Shown here: one piece after another, positions 1-7,948 of the stretch | Position numbering within the stretch: the first letter of the stretch is position 1 | Layout of the letters: every line of letters begins with the position of its first letter | Origin: a virus | IMG/VR virus record: IMGVR_UViG_3300042691_025071 | Coordinates: 144,498-208,497 of that record | DNA length: 64,000 nt | Reading direction: 5' to 3' (one strand) | The notes under the pieces: generated by a model | What the model saw: only the letters and a program-made list of their open reading frames with translations | Database searches by the model: none | What the model was told of the DNA's origin: nothing | Position numbers and translations under genes: made by a program

Positions 1-2
1 GT

Positions 3-863
3 GAATTCAAAGAAGGAACAAAAATAAGTAGAAAAGAATTCGATCTTACCGATTCTAACCAAGTGAAATTAATGTACGAAAAACATACACCAGATTATGT
101 TATTCATACTGCGGCTAAAGTCGGAGGAGTTCTTTCTAATATGAGACATAAAGGCGATTTTTTCTATCAAAATATAATAATGAATACAAATGTTATTCAT
201 TACGCAAAAGAATTTAACGTTAAAAAGTTAATTGCTTTTTTGTCAACTTGTGTTTTCCCCGATGATATTGAATATCCATTGATTGAGGAAAAAATACATT
301 TTGGTCCACCACATCATTCAAATGACGCATATGCGTATTCAAAAAGAATGTCAGATATTCAAATAAAGTCATATAATCAACAATATGGTACAAAATATTT
401 TTGTGTAATCCCAACAAATGTTTATGGACCAAAAGACAATTATAATTTAGAAAATGGTCATGTTTTACCTGCAATAATTCATAAATGTTATTTATCTATA
501 AAATACGATACAATTTTAGAATTATGGGGAGACGGTAAATCTTTAAGAGAGTTCATATTTTCTAGAGATGTATCCAATATATGTGATAGGTTATTAAACG
601 AATATAATAAAACAGAACCGATAATATTATCTAACTCTGAAGAAATATCAATAAAAGAAGTTGCAAATTTGGTGACAAAGATAATGGGATATAAAAAAGA
701 AATAAGATGGGATAAAACAAAACCTAGCGGTCAGTTTAGAAAACCATCTGATAACACAAAACTAAAAAAAATATTAAAAGATTTTAAGTTCACTAATATA
801 GAAGATGGATTGAACGAAACAATAGATTTTTTTGTTAAAAATTATGAAAATATAAAAAAATAA
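3..863 (+). CDS. fcl: GDP-L-fucose synthase (NAD-dependent epimerase/reductase), 5' truncated by window edge
   Basis: The reading frame is open from base 3, so the start lies outside the window; an in-frame GTG at 63 is not the true start. GDP-L-fucose synthase converts GDP-4-keto-6-deoxymannose to GDP-fucose with NADPH. Visible family signatures are the AAKVGG segment after the Rossmann strand, the catalytic-serine segment FLSTCVFP, the YxxxK pair in YAYSKR, and the NVYGP motif. Only the N-terminal nucleotide-binding glycines are missing. Phages carry such sugar genes for glycan modification of virion or host surface (known of the class; the role here is inferred). Confidence 0.88.
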   Translation, partial: EFKEGTKISRKEFDLTDSNQVKLMYEKHTPDYVIHTAAKVGGVLSNMRHKGDFFYQNIIMNTNVIHYAKEFNVKKLIAFLSTCVFPDDIEYPLIEEKIHFGPPHHSNDAYAYSKRMSDIQIKSYNQQYGTKYFCVIPTNVYGPKDNYNLENGHVLPAIIHKCYLSIKYDTILELWGDGKSLREFIFSRDVSNICDRLLNEYNKTEPIILSNSEEISIKEVANLVTKIMGYKKEIRWDKTKPSGQFRKPSDNTKLKKILKDFKFTNIEDGLNETIDFFVKNYENIKK

Positions 864-892
864 AAGAAAAATCAGAAGGCAAAAAATAAACC

Positions 893-1456
893 ATGGCAAC
901 ATTAACTGTAACCAACGAACAATTACAACTCATACAAAAAGCGCTTGATTTTTATTCAAGAGTTGGTATCGGACAAATGTGGGCAATCAAAGAACATCCC
1001 ACATACGAAAGAATATTGGCCGACAAACTCAGACCAAAAAAGAAATTAGAAGTCGGTGATAGAACAGAAAGAGGTGATGTTGTTGAAATTGGTGATGGGT
1101 ATATTAAAACAAAGGGAAGTTGGGGAAATGGAGAAGAGATTAGAGAATGGACTGATGTTGAGAATATTAAATTATCTATTGATTATGGTTTATATCACGA
1201 TATAAGAGACAAGGCAGAAAGAATTCTTAATCAAGGAAGAAATGTGCTTCTCCAAGAAGAAATCCCCAATAACGGAAGTTACGGCATATATAGTCCAGAT
1301 GTAGATGAAAGTTGTAGGGTCGCCTATGATATTCATCAGGTAATAAGACATGAATTTTGGAAATCGGATCCCGACAGAAGTTCAATTACTGTTGATTCGT
1401 CTGTACATTTAAGAAGTAAAGATTGTAATAAAATAAAAGTTAAATTAGATAAATGA
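893..1456 (+). CDS. Hypothetical phage protein, 187 aa
   Basis: ATG at 893 follows the fucose synthase stop by 29 nt. The protein is soluble and charged, with an N-terminal helix (LQLIQKALDFYSRVGIGQMW) followed by a basic stretch. The N-terminus resembles hypothetical proteins I associate with large tailed phages, from memory only. No enzymatic motif is visible. It begins a run of tightly spaced + strand small genes. Confidence 0.75.
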   Translation: MATLTVTNEQLQLIQKALDFYSRVGIGQMWAIKEHPTYERILADKLRPKKKLEVGDRTERGDVVEIGDGYIKTKGSWGNGEEIREWTDVENIKLSIDYGLYHDIRDKAERILNQGRNVLLQEEIPNNGSYGIYSPDVDESCRVAYDIHQVIRHEFWKSDPDRSSITVDSSVHLRSKDCNKIKVKLDK

Positions 1457-1478
1457 TTTTATATTAAATTCATATACT

Positions 1479-1685
1479 ATGATATTTGAACTTACCGATA
1501 AACAAATTAAAAAGTATAATAAGTGGAAAAAGAATTTACCTAAAGTAGATGAGGGTAAGTTCGGTGCGGCGGGTGGTGGTTATTGGTTTAAGTTTATTCC
1601 AACTGGAATAGGAGATATTGTATTGGCAGGTAGAGATGATGTACCTGAATTAGATATTAATTTAACAGACTACGAAAGTTGGTGA
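1479..1685 (+). CDS. Hypothetical protein, 68 aa
   Basis: Small soluble protein, ATG at 1479, 22 nt after the preceding stop. It has a lysine-rich start and a glycine-rich centre (GKFGAAGGGYWFKF) and ends in an acidic tail. No family recognised. Position and spacing in the co-oriented run support it as a gene. Confidence 0.6.
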   Translation: MIFELTDKQIKKYNKWKKNLPKVDEGKFGAAGGGYWFKFIPTGIGDIVLAGRDDVPELDINLTDYESW

Positions 1686-1731
1686 TTTTTTTTATAAAAA
1701 TATGTAAAGTAAAACTTTTAAAAAGTGTAAA

Positions 1732-2307
1732 ATGAAAATACAAGATCTACTAGATAAGATGAATAAGTTGCAGGATGAACTTCATGAAGTTAGAGGACAG
1801 ATTAGAGAATATTCTGACGGATTTGTATATTTGACTAAACTTAGGTGCTATGGTTCTATAAATTGGGATATACACTACAATTGTTTTTCCGTTCAGGAAC
1901 TTTGTGACGAATATTATGGGGATAATGGAATTGTTGATGTTTATACAAACAACCCAAATCATTCAATAACAAGTTATGGTGAAGTTGTTGTAATGACTAC
2001 GGAAGAACTTAAAAATTTGAAAAAAGAAAATGTTTCTATGTCTGAAGCAATTGTAAATAGAATGATTGATAGTGTCATTCCAAGAAAAGTTGAAGTATTT
2101 GATAAGACAATATGTAGTGTGTGTGGATCCAAACTTAAAAGAGAAGGTAGTTCACTCCATGCATGGGATAGGGAATATGAGTGTGGTCATCATATGTATG
2201 GTTCGATAGATTCAGACGAAACTCTTGTAAATAAAGAATGTCCACAGTTAAATAATATTAAAGAGAAATATAATTTAAATAATGTTATAAATGGAAACAA
2301 CAAATGA
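1732..2307 (+). CDS. Hypothetical protein with C-terminal zinc-ribbon-like cysteines, 191 aa
   Basis: The N-terminal 30 residues look like a coiled coil (LLDKMNKLQDELHEVRGQI). Near residue 125 there is a CSVCG pair, followed by a later C-GHH and a C-P, which could bind a metal ion. Its end overlaps the start of the next gene (2291), typical of translational coupling. Function unknown. Confidence 0.72.
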   Translation: MKIQDLLDKMNKLQDELHEVRGQIREYSDGFVYLTKLRCYGSINWDIHYNCFSVQELCDEYYGDNGIVDVYTNNPNHSITSYGEVVVMTTEELKNLKKENVSMSEAIVNRMIDSVIPRKVEVFDKTICSVCGSKLKREGSSLHAWDREYECGHHMYGSIDSDETLVNKECPQLNNIKEKYNLNNVINGNNK

Positions 2308-2479
2308 AATAAAATCAGAAGATAAAGTTTGTTATAACTGTAAGTATATTGCTTGGTTGGTTGGTGTAGGGCAAGGTTTAAAATGTTGTAATCCAAAAAA
2401 AGAAATTAAACTGGAATCAATACCAAGTAAAAATCACACTTGTGATTTATTTGAATCCAAAACTAATTTTAATAAATGA
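2291..2479 (+). CDS. Small cysteine-rich protein, 62 aa
   Basis: It overlaps the previous gene by 17 nt and the next by 4 nt. A CYNC pair, a later CC and an HTCDLFE motif form a plausible zinc-binding set. Small proteins of the form CxNC...C...HTCDLFE are, as I recall, common in phages, but no function is assigned. Confidence 0.65.
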   Translation: METTNEIKSEDKVCYNCKYIAWLVGVGQGLKCCNPKKEIKLESIPSKNHTCDLFESKTNFNK

Positions 2480-2997
2480 AGATTCTATTCTTGGATCACG
2501 ATGGTGTAATTTGTCTATCAAATAATTTTGGTTCTCGTTATAAGAAACAAAAGAAGTGGGGTAGAATGAAAATGTCTATGACATTAAGAGAAGTTCCGAT
2601 TGAATTTAGATTTGATAATTTTGATAAGAAGGCAGTTAAAGTTTTAAATGAAGTTTTAACTGAAACCGATGCTGAGATAGTTGTTAGTTCAGATTGGAAA
2701 CTTCACGGATCATTAGAAGATATTGGTAAGTATTATGAACTTATGGGTGTAATAAAAAAACCAATAGACTTCACACCCATAATCAATCAATCAGGTACAT
2801 TAGAACTTCTTAGATCATTAGAAATAAAAAAATGGTTGGAAGATAAAAATGATATCACAAGTTGGGTTAGTGTTGATGATTTAGATATGAGTTTATTTCT
2901 TGGTGACAATTTTGTTTTAACACCCAAAGAAAGTGAAGGTATTAAACAAAGTGGAATTAAAGAAAAATTAATAAAAATTTTAAAAAATGAAGACTAA
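2476..2997 (+). CDS. HAD-superfamily phosphatase-like protein (HAD of RNA-repair type), 173 aa
   Basis: Motif I is seen at the N-terminus as FLDHDGVI, the nucleophile-containing DxDG of HAD phosphatases. Motif II is VVSSDWK, and a later VDDLDMS/FLGDN segment is a candidate acidic motif. The layout resembles the HAD domain found in Swiss-army-knife RNA repair proteins. The substrate cannot be told. The start overlaps the preceding stop, and the stop overlaps the next ATG. Confidence 0.75.
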   Translation: MKILFLDHDGVICLSNNFGSRYKKQKKWGRMKMSMTLREVPIEFRFDNFDKKAVKVLNEVLTETDAEIVVSSDWKLHGSLEDIGKYYELMGVIKKPIDFTPIINQSGTLELLRSLEIKKWLEDKNDITSWVSVDDLDMSLFLGDNFVLTPKESEGIKQSGIKEKLIKILKNED

Positions 2998-3260
2998 TGA
3001 ATTTAAGTGTAATTGTTGAGACTGAAATTTTAGATGGTAAATCAAATGTTTTTATTAAGTTACCACCAACTCAACCAAAATTAAGTTTTAGTGAAATGTC
3101 TCATATACTTGTATCGGGAATATCTTTATTGGTTAAACTTTCTGAAAAAGATGACGGTAAACCCGATCATGAATTAATGAAAGAAATTATTGAACATCTT
3201 CATTCCGAATTCGTTTCAATAGAATCATTTTCAGATGCGAAAACGTATCCCAAACAATAA
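2997..3260 (+). CDS. Hypothetical protein, 87 aa
   Basis: The ATG shares a base with the preceding stop, so the two genes are probably translationally coupled. Small soluble protein with a strand-rich start and a C-terminal helix rich in E, H and S. No recognised family. Confidence 0.6.
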   Translation: MNLSVIVETEILDGKSNVFIKLPPTQPKLSFSEMSHILVSGISLLVKLSEKDDGKPDHELMKEIIEHLHSEFVSIESFSDAKTYPKQ

Positions 3261-3300
3261 TTTATACTAAAAGGTATAATACCATAAAGTAAAAATAAAA

Positions 3301-3456
3301 ATGATAATCGTAGGTGACATTGTGTTTCACACACTTTCAAAATTATATTTCATTTGTGAAAACAATAAACAGGAAAGATGGATGAACATCAATTCATATT
3401 ATGTTAAATCTAACGATGTTAAATTACCTTTAACATATTTTAAGAAACAAATATAA
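3301..3456 (+). CDS. Small hypothetical protein, 51 aa
   Basis: This short ORF fills the gap between 3260 and 3464. It starts with ATG at 3301, preceded by an A-rich leader, and encodes MIIVGDIVFHTLSKLYFI... followed by a polar C-terminus. No family recognised. Accepted because it fills the only open stretch between two co-oriented genes. Confidence 0.5.
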   Translation: MIIVGDIVFHTLSKLYFICENNKQERWMNINSYYVKSNDVKLPLTYFKKQI

Positions 3457-3463
3457 AAATTTT

Positions 3464-3700
3464 ATGTCACAGGAAACAGCAGTAGATTGGTTAGTTGAAA
3501 GAATTAATCATGCTAAAATAGAGAAAATATTAACAACCCAAAGGTTATATGAATTGAAAAAAATAGCCAAACAAATTGAGAAGGATCAGATAATTGAGGC
3601 ATACAAAAGAGAATCACCATATATGAAACATGCCGGATGTACTGACGAAATGATCGATAAAAGTTCAATAAAATACTATAACAAAACATATGGAAAATGA
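3464..3700 (+). CDS. MTAVEWL-family small protein, paralogue 1, 78 aa
   Basis: It starts MSQETAVDWLVERI and ends with a KTYGK tail, both shared with the genes at 6496, 6710 and 7231. The central AKQIEKDQI segment is also conserved. Predicted helical and soluble. The family seems to be a recurring small phage protein; no function is known to me. The stop overlaps the ATG of the lipoprotein gene at 3697. Confidence 0.7.
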   Translation: MSQETAVDWLVERINHAKIEKILTTQRLYELKKIAKQIEKDQIIEAYKRESPYMKHAGCTDEMIDKSSIKYYNKTYGK

Positions 3701-3843
3701 GAAAGTTATTAGTATTTTTTATTATATTTGTTATGTTTATAACATCCTGTTCACCTGGACTACATTTGAATGGAATGTTTATGAGAAAGTTTAATATGTC
3801 ACAGAACAAGTATTCACCAAAGAAACCTTATATAAAAAAATAA
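3697..3843 (+). CDS. Small lipoprotein, 48 aa
   Basis: An N-terminal lipoprotein signal peptide is clear: MRKLL, a hydrophobic stretch, then the lipobox ITSC with the lipidated cysteine near residue 18. The remaining ~30 residues are basic and short. It is the only lipoprotein seen in the left + strand block. Phage lipoproteins are often superinfection-exclusion factors; that role here is inference. Confidence 0.62.
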   Translation: MRKLLVFFIIFVMFITSCSPGLHLNGMFMRKFNMSQNKYSPKKPYIKK

Positions 3844-3849
3844 ACTCAA

Positions 3850-4098
3850 ATGTTTCAAATAAAAAGAGAAGACGGGACAACATATTTTACAACTGAAAAC
3901 CCAAATAAAAACTTATTTATGAGTATCAAAGATTGGATTAAAGATAAATGGTATTGGTTAAAAACATTTAATAAACCTCCCACTGTAACAATTAATCAAG
4001 ATATTGTTGCATATGAAGGAGAGGGACCAGCGGTATTCAGTGACGGTAGGGTGATATTAAGTGTAAATGGTAACATAACATTAAAGAAGAGAGTATGA
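3850..4098 (+). CDS. Hypothetical protein, 82 aa
   Basis: Starts 6 nt after the preceding stop; its stop overlaps the next start. A mid-protein WIKDKWYWLKTF segment is aromatic and amphipathic, and the C-terminus is strand-rich and glycine-rich. No transmembrane segment or known motif is seen. Confidence 0.6.
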   Translation: MFQIKREDGTTYFTTENPNKNLFMSIKDWIKDKWYWLKTFNKPPTVTINQDIVAYEGEGPAVFSDGRVILSVNGNITLKKRV

Positions 4099-4319
4099 AA
4101 ATGATAGTTGGGAAAAGTGAGATAAACAAATCCATGCACTATTTCTTTTGTGAAAAATACTTTTACGCCTCACATAAAGATCCATATTTGAGACCGAAAA
4201 ATTTGGAACATGCAAAGAAATTTAATAATGAGAAAGAAGCCATTGAGTTTCTTAACCCATGGAAAAAAAGGTTAAATGAAACTAGACCTGACATTAAATG
4301 GTTTGTAGTAGACTACTAA
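4095..4319 (+). CDS. Hypothetical protein, 74 aa
   Basis: Overlaps the upstream gene by 4 nt (ATGA-type junction). Small, basic, aromatic-rich soluble protein with YFFCEKYFYASHKDPY. No family recognised. Confidence 0.58.
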   Translation: MKMIVGKSEINKSMHYFFCEKYFYASHKDPYLRPKNLEHAKKFNNEKEAIEFLNPWKKRLNETRPDIKWFVVDY

Positions 4320-4331
4320 AAATTAAAAAAT

Positions 4332-4487
4332 ATGCCAGCATACAAATTTATTATTACGATTATTGGTGGTACTTGGAATGGTCAAACTATCACCAGATTT
4401 AGTGAGCAAGAAAAGGATAGTTTTGTGTCTTTAATTAAAGAAAATTATGGGTTGGATTGTTCAGTTGAAAAAATAAAATTATATTAA
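4332..4487 (+). CDS. Small hypothetical protein, 51 aa
   Basis: ATG at 4332 follows an A-rich leader, stop at 4485-4487. It encodes a strand-like N-terminus (YKFIITIIGGTWNG) and a helical C-terminus. It ends just before the tRNA-like element and closes this block. No known family. Confidence 0.5.
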   Translation: MPAYKFIITIIGGTWNGQTITRFSEQEKDSFVSLIKENYGLDCSVEKIKLY

Positions 4488-4494
4488 CTAAAAT

Positions 4495-4638
4495 AGTCAG
4501 GTGGCGGAATTGGTACGCCATTGTAATATAAAAGAGAACAGTTTAGGGACTACTCAAACCACGCTACAGAAATGTAGGTTAGAAATAACTGTCGTGAGAC
4601 CCTTTATTACAAAACAGGTTCGAATCCTGTCCTGACCA
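4495..4638 (+). tRNA. tRNA-like RNA with a ~75-nt insertion in the anticodon arm
   Basis: Outer parts read as a tRNA. There is an acceptor strand (GTCAGG at 4496-4501, CCTGAC at 4631-4636) and a leucine-type D-arm (4503-4519, GGCG/CGCC). The T-arm is near perfect (4615-4630, ACAGG/CCTGT around TTCGAAT). In place of a normal anticodon arm an 8-bp helix (TTGTAATA 4521-4528 with TATTACAA) encloses about 75 nt. That insert holds nested helices: ACAGTT/AACTGT, CTACA-GAAA-TGTAG and CTCA/TGAG. It is too short for a group I intron. It could be an interrupted tRNA, a decayed tRNA or a tRNA mimic. The anticodon cannot be assigned. Confidence 0.55.
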
Positions 4639-4660
4639 CAACCCGTCGGAAGCTCATGTT

Positions 4661-4694
4661 GGTCCGAGTGAGATGAAAACGCGGATATCGGACC
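4661..4694 (+). terminator. Stem-loop after the tRNA-like RNA
   Basis: GGTCCGA (4661-4667) pairs with TCGGACC (4688-4694) around a 20-nt loop, then a T-rich tract follows. It could terminate or process the tRNA-like transcript. Confidence 0.5.
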
Positions 4695-4710
4695 TTTAAT
4701 AAATATTTTT

Positions 4711-4740
4711 TTTGTTTTAAAATTATTTCTCTTATATTTG
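4711..4740 (+). promoter_or_regulatory. Bacteroidetes-type promoter
   Basis: TTTG at 4711-4714, 18-bp gap, TATATTTG at 4733-4740; 14 nt before the ATG at 4755. Confidence 0.65.
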
Positions 4741-4754
4741 TTGAAAATATTGAT

Positions 4755-5003
4755 ATGGATTTATCACATTATACAATTGATGAGGACATTCTAAAAGCCG
4801 ATGGGTTTGATGACGCAATAATTGGTATTGAGGAATCGACCTATCGTCTTATATATTCTGTCACCAAATGTATTGATATATTGGTTAAGGAGGGAATGAC
4901 GGAAGATGATGCGATAGAATACTTTTGGTATAATGTTGCTGGTAGTTACGTTGGAGAGAAAACACCGATATGGTGTAATGATACATTTATAAACAACAAT
5001 TAA
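4755..5003 (+). CDS. Hypothetical acidic protein, 82 aa
   Basis: First gene after the tRNA-like element, with its own promoter at 4711-4740. Acidic and helical, with a C-terminal segment (EDDAIEYFWYNVAGSYVGEKTPIW) that is aromatic-rich. Members with this EYFWYNV... ending are, as I recall, frequent small phage proteins. No assigned role. Confidence 0.68.
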   Translation: MDLSHYTIDEDILKADGFDDAIIGIEESTYRLIYSVTKCIDILVKEGMTEDDAIEYFWYNVAGSYVGEKTPIWCNDTFINNN

Positions 5004-5008
5004 TAGTT

Positions 5009-5989
5009 ATGTCACAATTTATTCCAAGATCAAATAGGTTTGAATGGAGACCTGAGTTCGGTAAATTTTATTCTATTGAATCTTTTTATGGGAAGGAATT
5101 TGTTGATAAAATGGATTTAACAACGAGTTTCGCGGAGGAGATATCTATGTCAATGTTTAAACATTTACATCCAACTGAAGGGGTACACAAAAACAGGGGA
5201 GATTTTCTTCTATATGATCCGGTTATGTATTTTGACCAAAAGACATGTGAGGTTGAAAAATATTTGGATGGAATGAATGGTATCTTTTATCATGTGAAGT
5301 ACAGTAATGTTCTATCTAAAATCTTTGTTCAATTGATACTCAGGGAGATTGATAATATTATTTATGATATTAAAGAATATGGGTATTGGAACGAAGATAA
5401 ACATTCGAGATTAATGTATATGAGATATAAGACGGAAATCACTTTTGAGGATATGTGTTTTATCAATGAGGTGGTTCTCACCAGTGAACGTAATTTAAAA
5501 TCTTTCTGTGGTAAGAACAAAATGTCTTTTATACATTTTGCAAATTATCTATGTACACATAATGTTAGAAAGTTCGCCAATCTTCTTATCTTTCACGAAC
5601 CGGTGAACTATGAACAAATGATAAAATGGAATATTGAAAAGATTGGTGATACTCAAATAAATTATACTACCTATAATAAACATAAGAAGTATATTGTCAC
5701 ACCGATCAATGTTTTAACATCTAACTTTTTTATAGATTACATTGGATTTGGTGGGTTTAAGTGTTATGTACAAGAATCTGAAAAACTTTATGGTAATCCA
5801 CCTGATACAATTCAACATCTTTTAGATGAAATAGATTATTGTTTTTCTTTAATGATTGGGTGTAATGAGTTTAAGGAGGTTCATAAAAAATTACCATGGA
5901 ATTGTCATTATACGGTTCCAAATTGGAGTGAATCCTATTGTGTTAATCCAAATAAATTATTAAAAGAACATGAGAGTGATTTGTATTGA
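5009..5989 (+). CDS. Hypothetical protein, 326 aa
   Basis: The largest gene of the left block, beginning 5 nt after the preceding stop. Soluble, aromatic-rich, mixed alpha/beta composition. No recognisable catalytic motif or membrane segment. Codon use matches its neighbours. The C-terminus overlaps the following gene start (5970) by 20 nt. Confidence 0.72.
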   Translation: MSQFIPRSNRFEWRPEFGKFYSIESFYGKEFVDKMDLTTSFAEEISMSMFKHLHPTEGVHKNRGDFLLYDPVMYFDQKTCEVEKYLDGMNGIFYHVKYSNVLSKIFVQLILREIDNIIYDIKEYGYWNEDKHSRLMYMRYKTEITFEDMCFINEVVLTSERNLKSFCGKNKMSFIHFANYLCTHNVRKFANLLIFHEPVNYEQMIKWNIEKIGDTQINYTTYNKHKKYIVTPINVLTSNFFIDYIGFGGFKCYVQESEKLYGNPPDTIQHLLDEIDYCFSLMIGCNEFKEVHKKLPWNCHYTVPNWSESYCVNPNKLLKEHESDLY

Positions 5990-6239
5990 GAATTCGTTAT
6001 GTGTTGATGAGGGTGAAGACAAGGGTAAAGTCTATACCCATAAAGGATCGATATATCATGTTATTGATGTGATCAGTGGTGAGGAAATGAGGGAGGAAAC
6101 GGGTATTAACTTTGCACCCGGTCCTTGGTATGAATTCTTGGAGGTGGAAGGTAAACATCATCATATTAGGTTCCTTGAGATACCCGATCAAACCGAGGAG
6201 ATTATGGAGTATAATAAAGAAAAAGTCGAATTGATATGA
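5970..6239 (+). CDS. Small beta-rich hypothetical protein, 89 aa
   Basis: ATG lies inside the end of the upstream gene; the stop overlaps the next ATG by 4 nt. The sequence pattern (MRVICIENS...GKVYTHKGSIYHVIDV...FAPGPWYEFLE) suggests an SH3-like beta barrel of the kind seen in small phage proteins. That assignment is inference. Confidence 0.68.
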   Translation: MRVICIENSLCVDEGEDKGKVYTHKGSIYHVIDVISGEEMREETGINFAPGPWYEFLEVEGKHHHIRFLEIPDQTEEIMEYNKEKVELI

Positions 6240-6496
6240 AAACAACAGAAGATATACATAATCCATATTGTCCTATATGTGATGGATGTGGTGAAGAGGG
6301 GTGTTGTAGTCCATTAAGATGTGAACAAAGTTCCGAGGGTTCTTATTGTCAAACTTATTTGAAAGATTTAAAATTCGGGTATAAGATGAACAATATTTTA
6401 ATGGAAAAGATTTACCAGGATAAGGAAAAGTATAAAGAACTGATCGAGTTCTACGATCAAATGTACGATATCAATTACGATAAAATATATAAATAA
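6236..6496 (+). CDS. Cysteine-rich small protein, 86 aa
   Basis: The N-terminal half has seven cysteines (CPICDGCGEEGCCSPLRC and a later C), a likely metal-binding knot. The C-terminal half is a charged helix rich in K, E and Y. Overlaps both neighbours at stop/start codons. No family recognised. Confidence 0.66.
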   Translation: MKTTEDIHNPYCPICDGCGEEGCCSPLRCEQSSEGSYCQTYLKDLKFGYKMNNILMEKIYQDKEKYKELIEFYDQMYDINYDKIYK

Positions 6497-6705
6497 TGTC
6501 ACAACAAACGGCGGTAGAGTGGATTATAAATCAATTACGTCAACTTGCACATGATCCAACCACACATATAGGAATGGGTGATGTGAGAGTTACACAAGGT
6601 ATGATTGATGAACTTGAAGAACAATCCAAACAAATGGAGAAGAAACAACTAAATATTGCAAGATTAGATGGTATAAACTTAGTAAATAAAGGATATGGAA
6701 AATAA
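6496..6705 (+). CDS. MTAVEWL-family small protein, paralogue 2, 69 aa
   Basis: Starts MSQQTAVEWIINQL and keeps the EEQSKQMEKKQ core and GYGK tail seen in its paralogues. The ATG shares one base with the preceding stop. With the genes at 6710 and 7231 it forms a tandem trio, consistent with local duplication followed by divergence. Confidence 0.72.
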   Translation: MSQQTAVEWIINQLRQLAHDPTTHIGMGDVRVTQGMIDELEEQSKQMEKKQLNIARLDGINLVNKGYGK

Positions 6706-6709
6706 AAAC

Positions 6710-7228
6710 ATGACAGCAGTAGAATGGTTAATAAACCAAGTACAAGATAACATGGGAGATATTCCATTAGATATACAAGAACAGGTTAAACAAATGTTTA
6801 AGGATCAGATAAAAGAATCTTGGAATGATGGTAATCTTCTCGGAAGGAATGGTCATGTGTTATTAGAATATAGTACGGGGGAAGGATACTATAAAGAAAC
6901 TTATGGGAAAGGTTTACCTGAATTAAGATATAAGGATGGTAGACCAATGAGGATATATAATTCTCCTAAATTACAAGCAATAGAAATGGAAAATGAACTT
7001 GAAGAAGCTGCTGAAAAGTATAGCTTAGAATTGTTGGAAGCAAAAACAATAGATCCTCATGAAAAAACTTGGATAAAATCAATGTTTATTCACATTGTTA
7101 AATGGCAACAAGAAAGAATGTTAAAATTTATTCTTGATGAAGATAACCACACAGAAGGAGAATTAGGAAATTCTTGTATAGATGTACAAACATTAGTGCA
7201 TTTTATTGAACAATTTAAAAAGAAATAA
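6710..7228 (+). CDS. MTAVEWL-family protein with C-terminal extension, paralogue 3, 172 aa
   Basis: The start at 6710 (MTAVEWLINQVQ) is chosen by homology with the neighbouring paralogues; an upstream in-frame ATG at 6695 would overlap the previous gene. The first ~60 residues match the family, including an ETYGKG segment. The extra ~110 residues are acidic and helical and contain a hydrophobic WIKSMFIHIVKW stretch. Looks like a family member fused to another small domain. Confidence 0.7.
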   Translation: MTAVEWLINQVQDNMGDIPLDIQEQVKQMFKDQIKESWNDGNLLGRNGHVLLEYSTGEGYYKETYGKGLPELRYKDGRPMRIYNSPKLQAIEMENELEEAAEKYSLELLEAKTIDPHEKTWIKSMFIHIVKWQQERMLKFILDEDNHTEGELGNSCIDVQTLVHFIEQFKKK

Positions 7229-7230
7229 CT

Positions 7231-7491
7231 ATGACAGCAGTAGAATGGTTGGTTGAACAATTAAAAGAATACGATTTTGCCGATATAAAAGATAATGAAA
7301 ACTATATTATCAAAATACCTGCTTGGGTTTTAGCTGAAAAGGAAGAACAAGCCAAACAAATGGAGAAGGATCAAACAGAAATATCAGATGAGGAGATATT
7401 AAAAGAATCAAATAGAATTCATGGAGTATCTTCAATAGCATTCGAAGAAGGAGCCAAATGGTATAGGGAACAAATAAAATCAAAACAATAG
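7231..7491 (+). CDS. MTAVEWL-family small protein, paralogue 4, 86 aa
   Basis: Begins MTAVEWLVEQLKEYDF two bases after the preceding stop. It has the conserved EEQAKQMEKDQ core and an additional C-terminal segment (SDEEILKESNRIHG...FEEGAKWYREQIK) familiar from small phage helical proteins. The 3' end carries the junction repeat described at 7481. Confidence 0.72.
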   Translation: MTAVEWLVEQLKEYDFADIKDNENYIIKIPAWVLAEKEEQAKQMEKDQTEISDEEILKESNRIHGVSSIAFEEGAKWYREQIKSKQ

Positions 7492-7512
7492 AAGTTTATG
7501 AATAAAGAACAG
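7481..7512 (+). repeat. Gene-junction repeat, copy 1 of 3
   Basis: The segment AAAACAATAGAAGTTTATGA lies across the end of one gene and the ATG of the next. It recurs at 7922-7948 and, shortened, at 8098-8116. Confidence 0.6.
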
Positions 7513-7947
7513 ATCATTGATGAGGCTTATGAGAATTACCAAAACTATCCATTAGCAACAATACACGACCATCGTACAAATCTTCTTTATCAAAATATAG
7601 GTAAAGGTTGGTGTATGTTGAATGGTCGTTCTATGGTATCTCCACATCCAACTCGTCATTTAACCAAAGAAGAATTCATCAACAAAATCAAAACCGACAC
7701 AGAGTTCTCTGAAAAGTGGAGATTAAAGATTGAAGAAAGAGAGTTGAGTTTGGAAGAAAAAGAATGGCAATTGGAAAAAACTAATTGTATAAATGATATT
7801 GAGAATGATAGGATAATTTATGGACATGAATGGGAAAAGTATATTCAAGAACAATACGAAGGCATTCAGTCAAATCAAGGTATAAACATCCCAACTCAAC
7901 TAATTACAGTAACATACAAAGATAAAACAATAGAAGTTTATGAATAA
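7498..7947 (+). CDS. Hypothetical helical protein, 149 aa
   Basis: The N-terminal part has mixed composition with aromatic residues. The central ~50 residues are a strong charged helix (KWRLKIEERELSLEEKEWQLEK). The C-terminus ends IEVYE, as does the next small gene, because both share the junction repeat. No domain recognised. Confidence 0.66.
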   Translation: MNKEQIIDEAYENYQNYPLATIHDHRTNLLYQNIGKGWCMLNGRSMVSPHPTRHLTKEEFINKIKTDTEFSEKWRLKIEERELSLEEKEWQLEKTNCINDIENDRIIYGHEWEKYIQEQYEGIQSNQGINIPTQLITVTYKDKTIEVYE

Positions 7948-7948
7948 C
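7922..7948 (+). repeat. Gene-junction repeat, copy 2 of 3
   Basis: Near-identical to the repeat at 7481; it supplies the last codons of one gene and the start of the next. Confidence 0.6.

Noticed and set aside
4521-4612. Group I intron in the tRNA-like gene
   Set aside because: The insert is about 75 nt, far below the minimal group I core, and no P7/S-type element is found.
4495-4638. tmRNA
   Set aside because: No 5' tmRNA signature and no tag reading frame; the element is too short.
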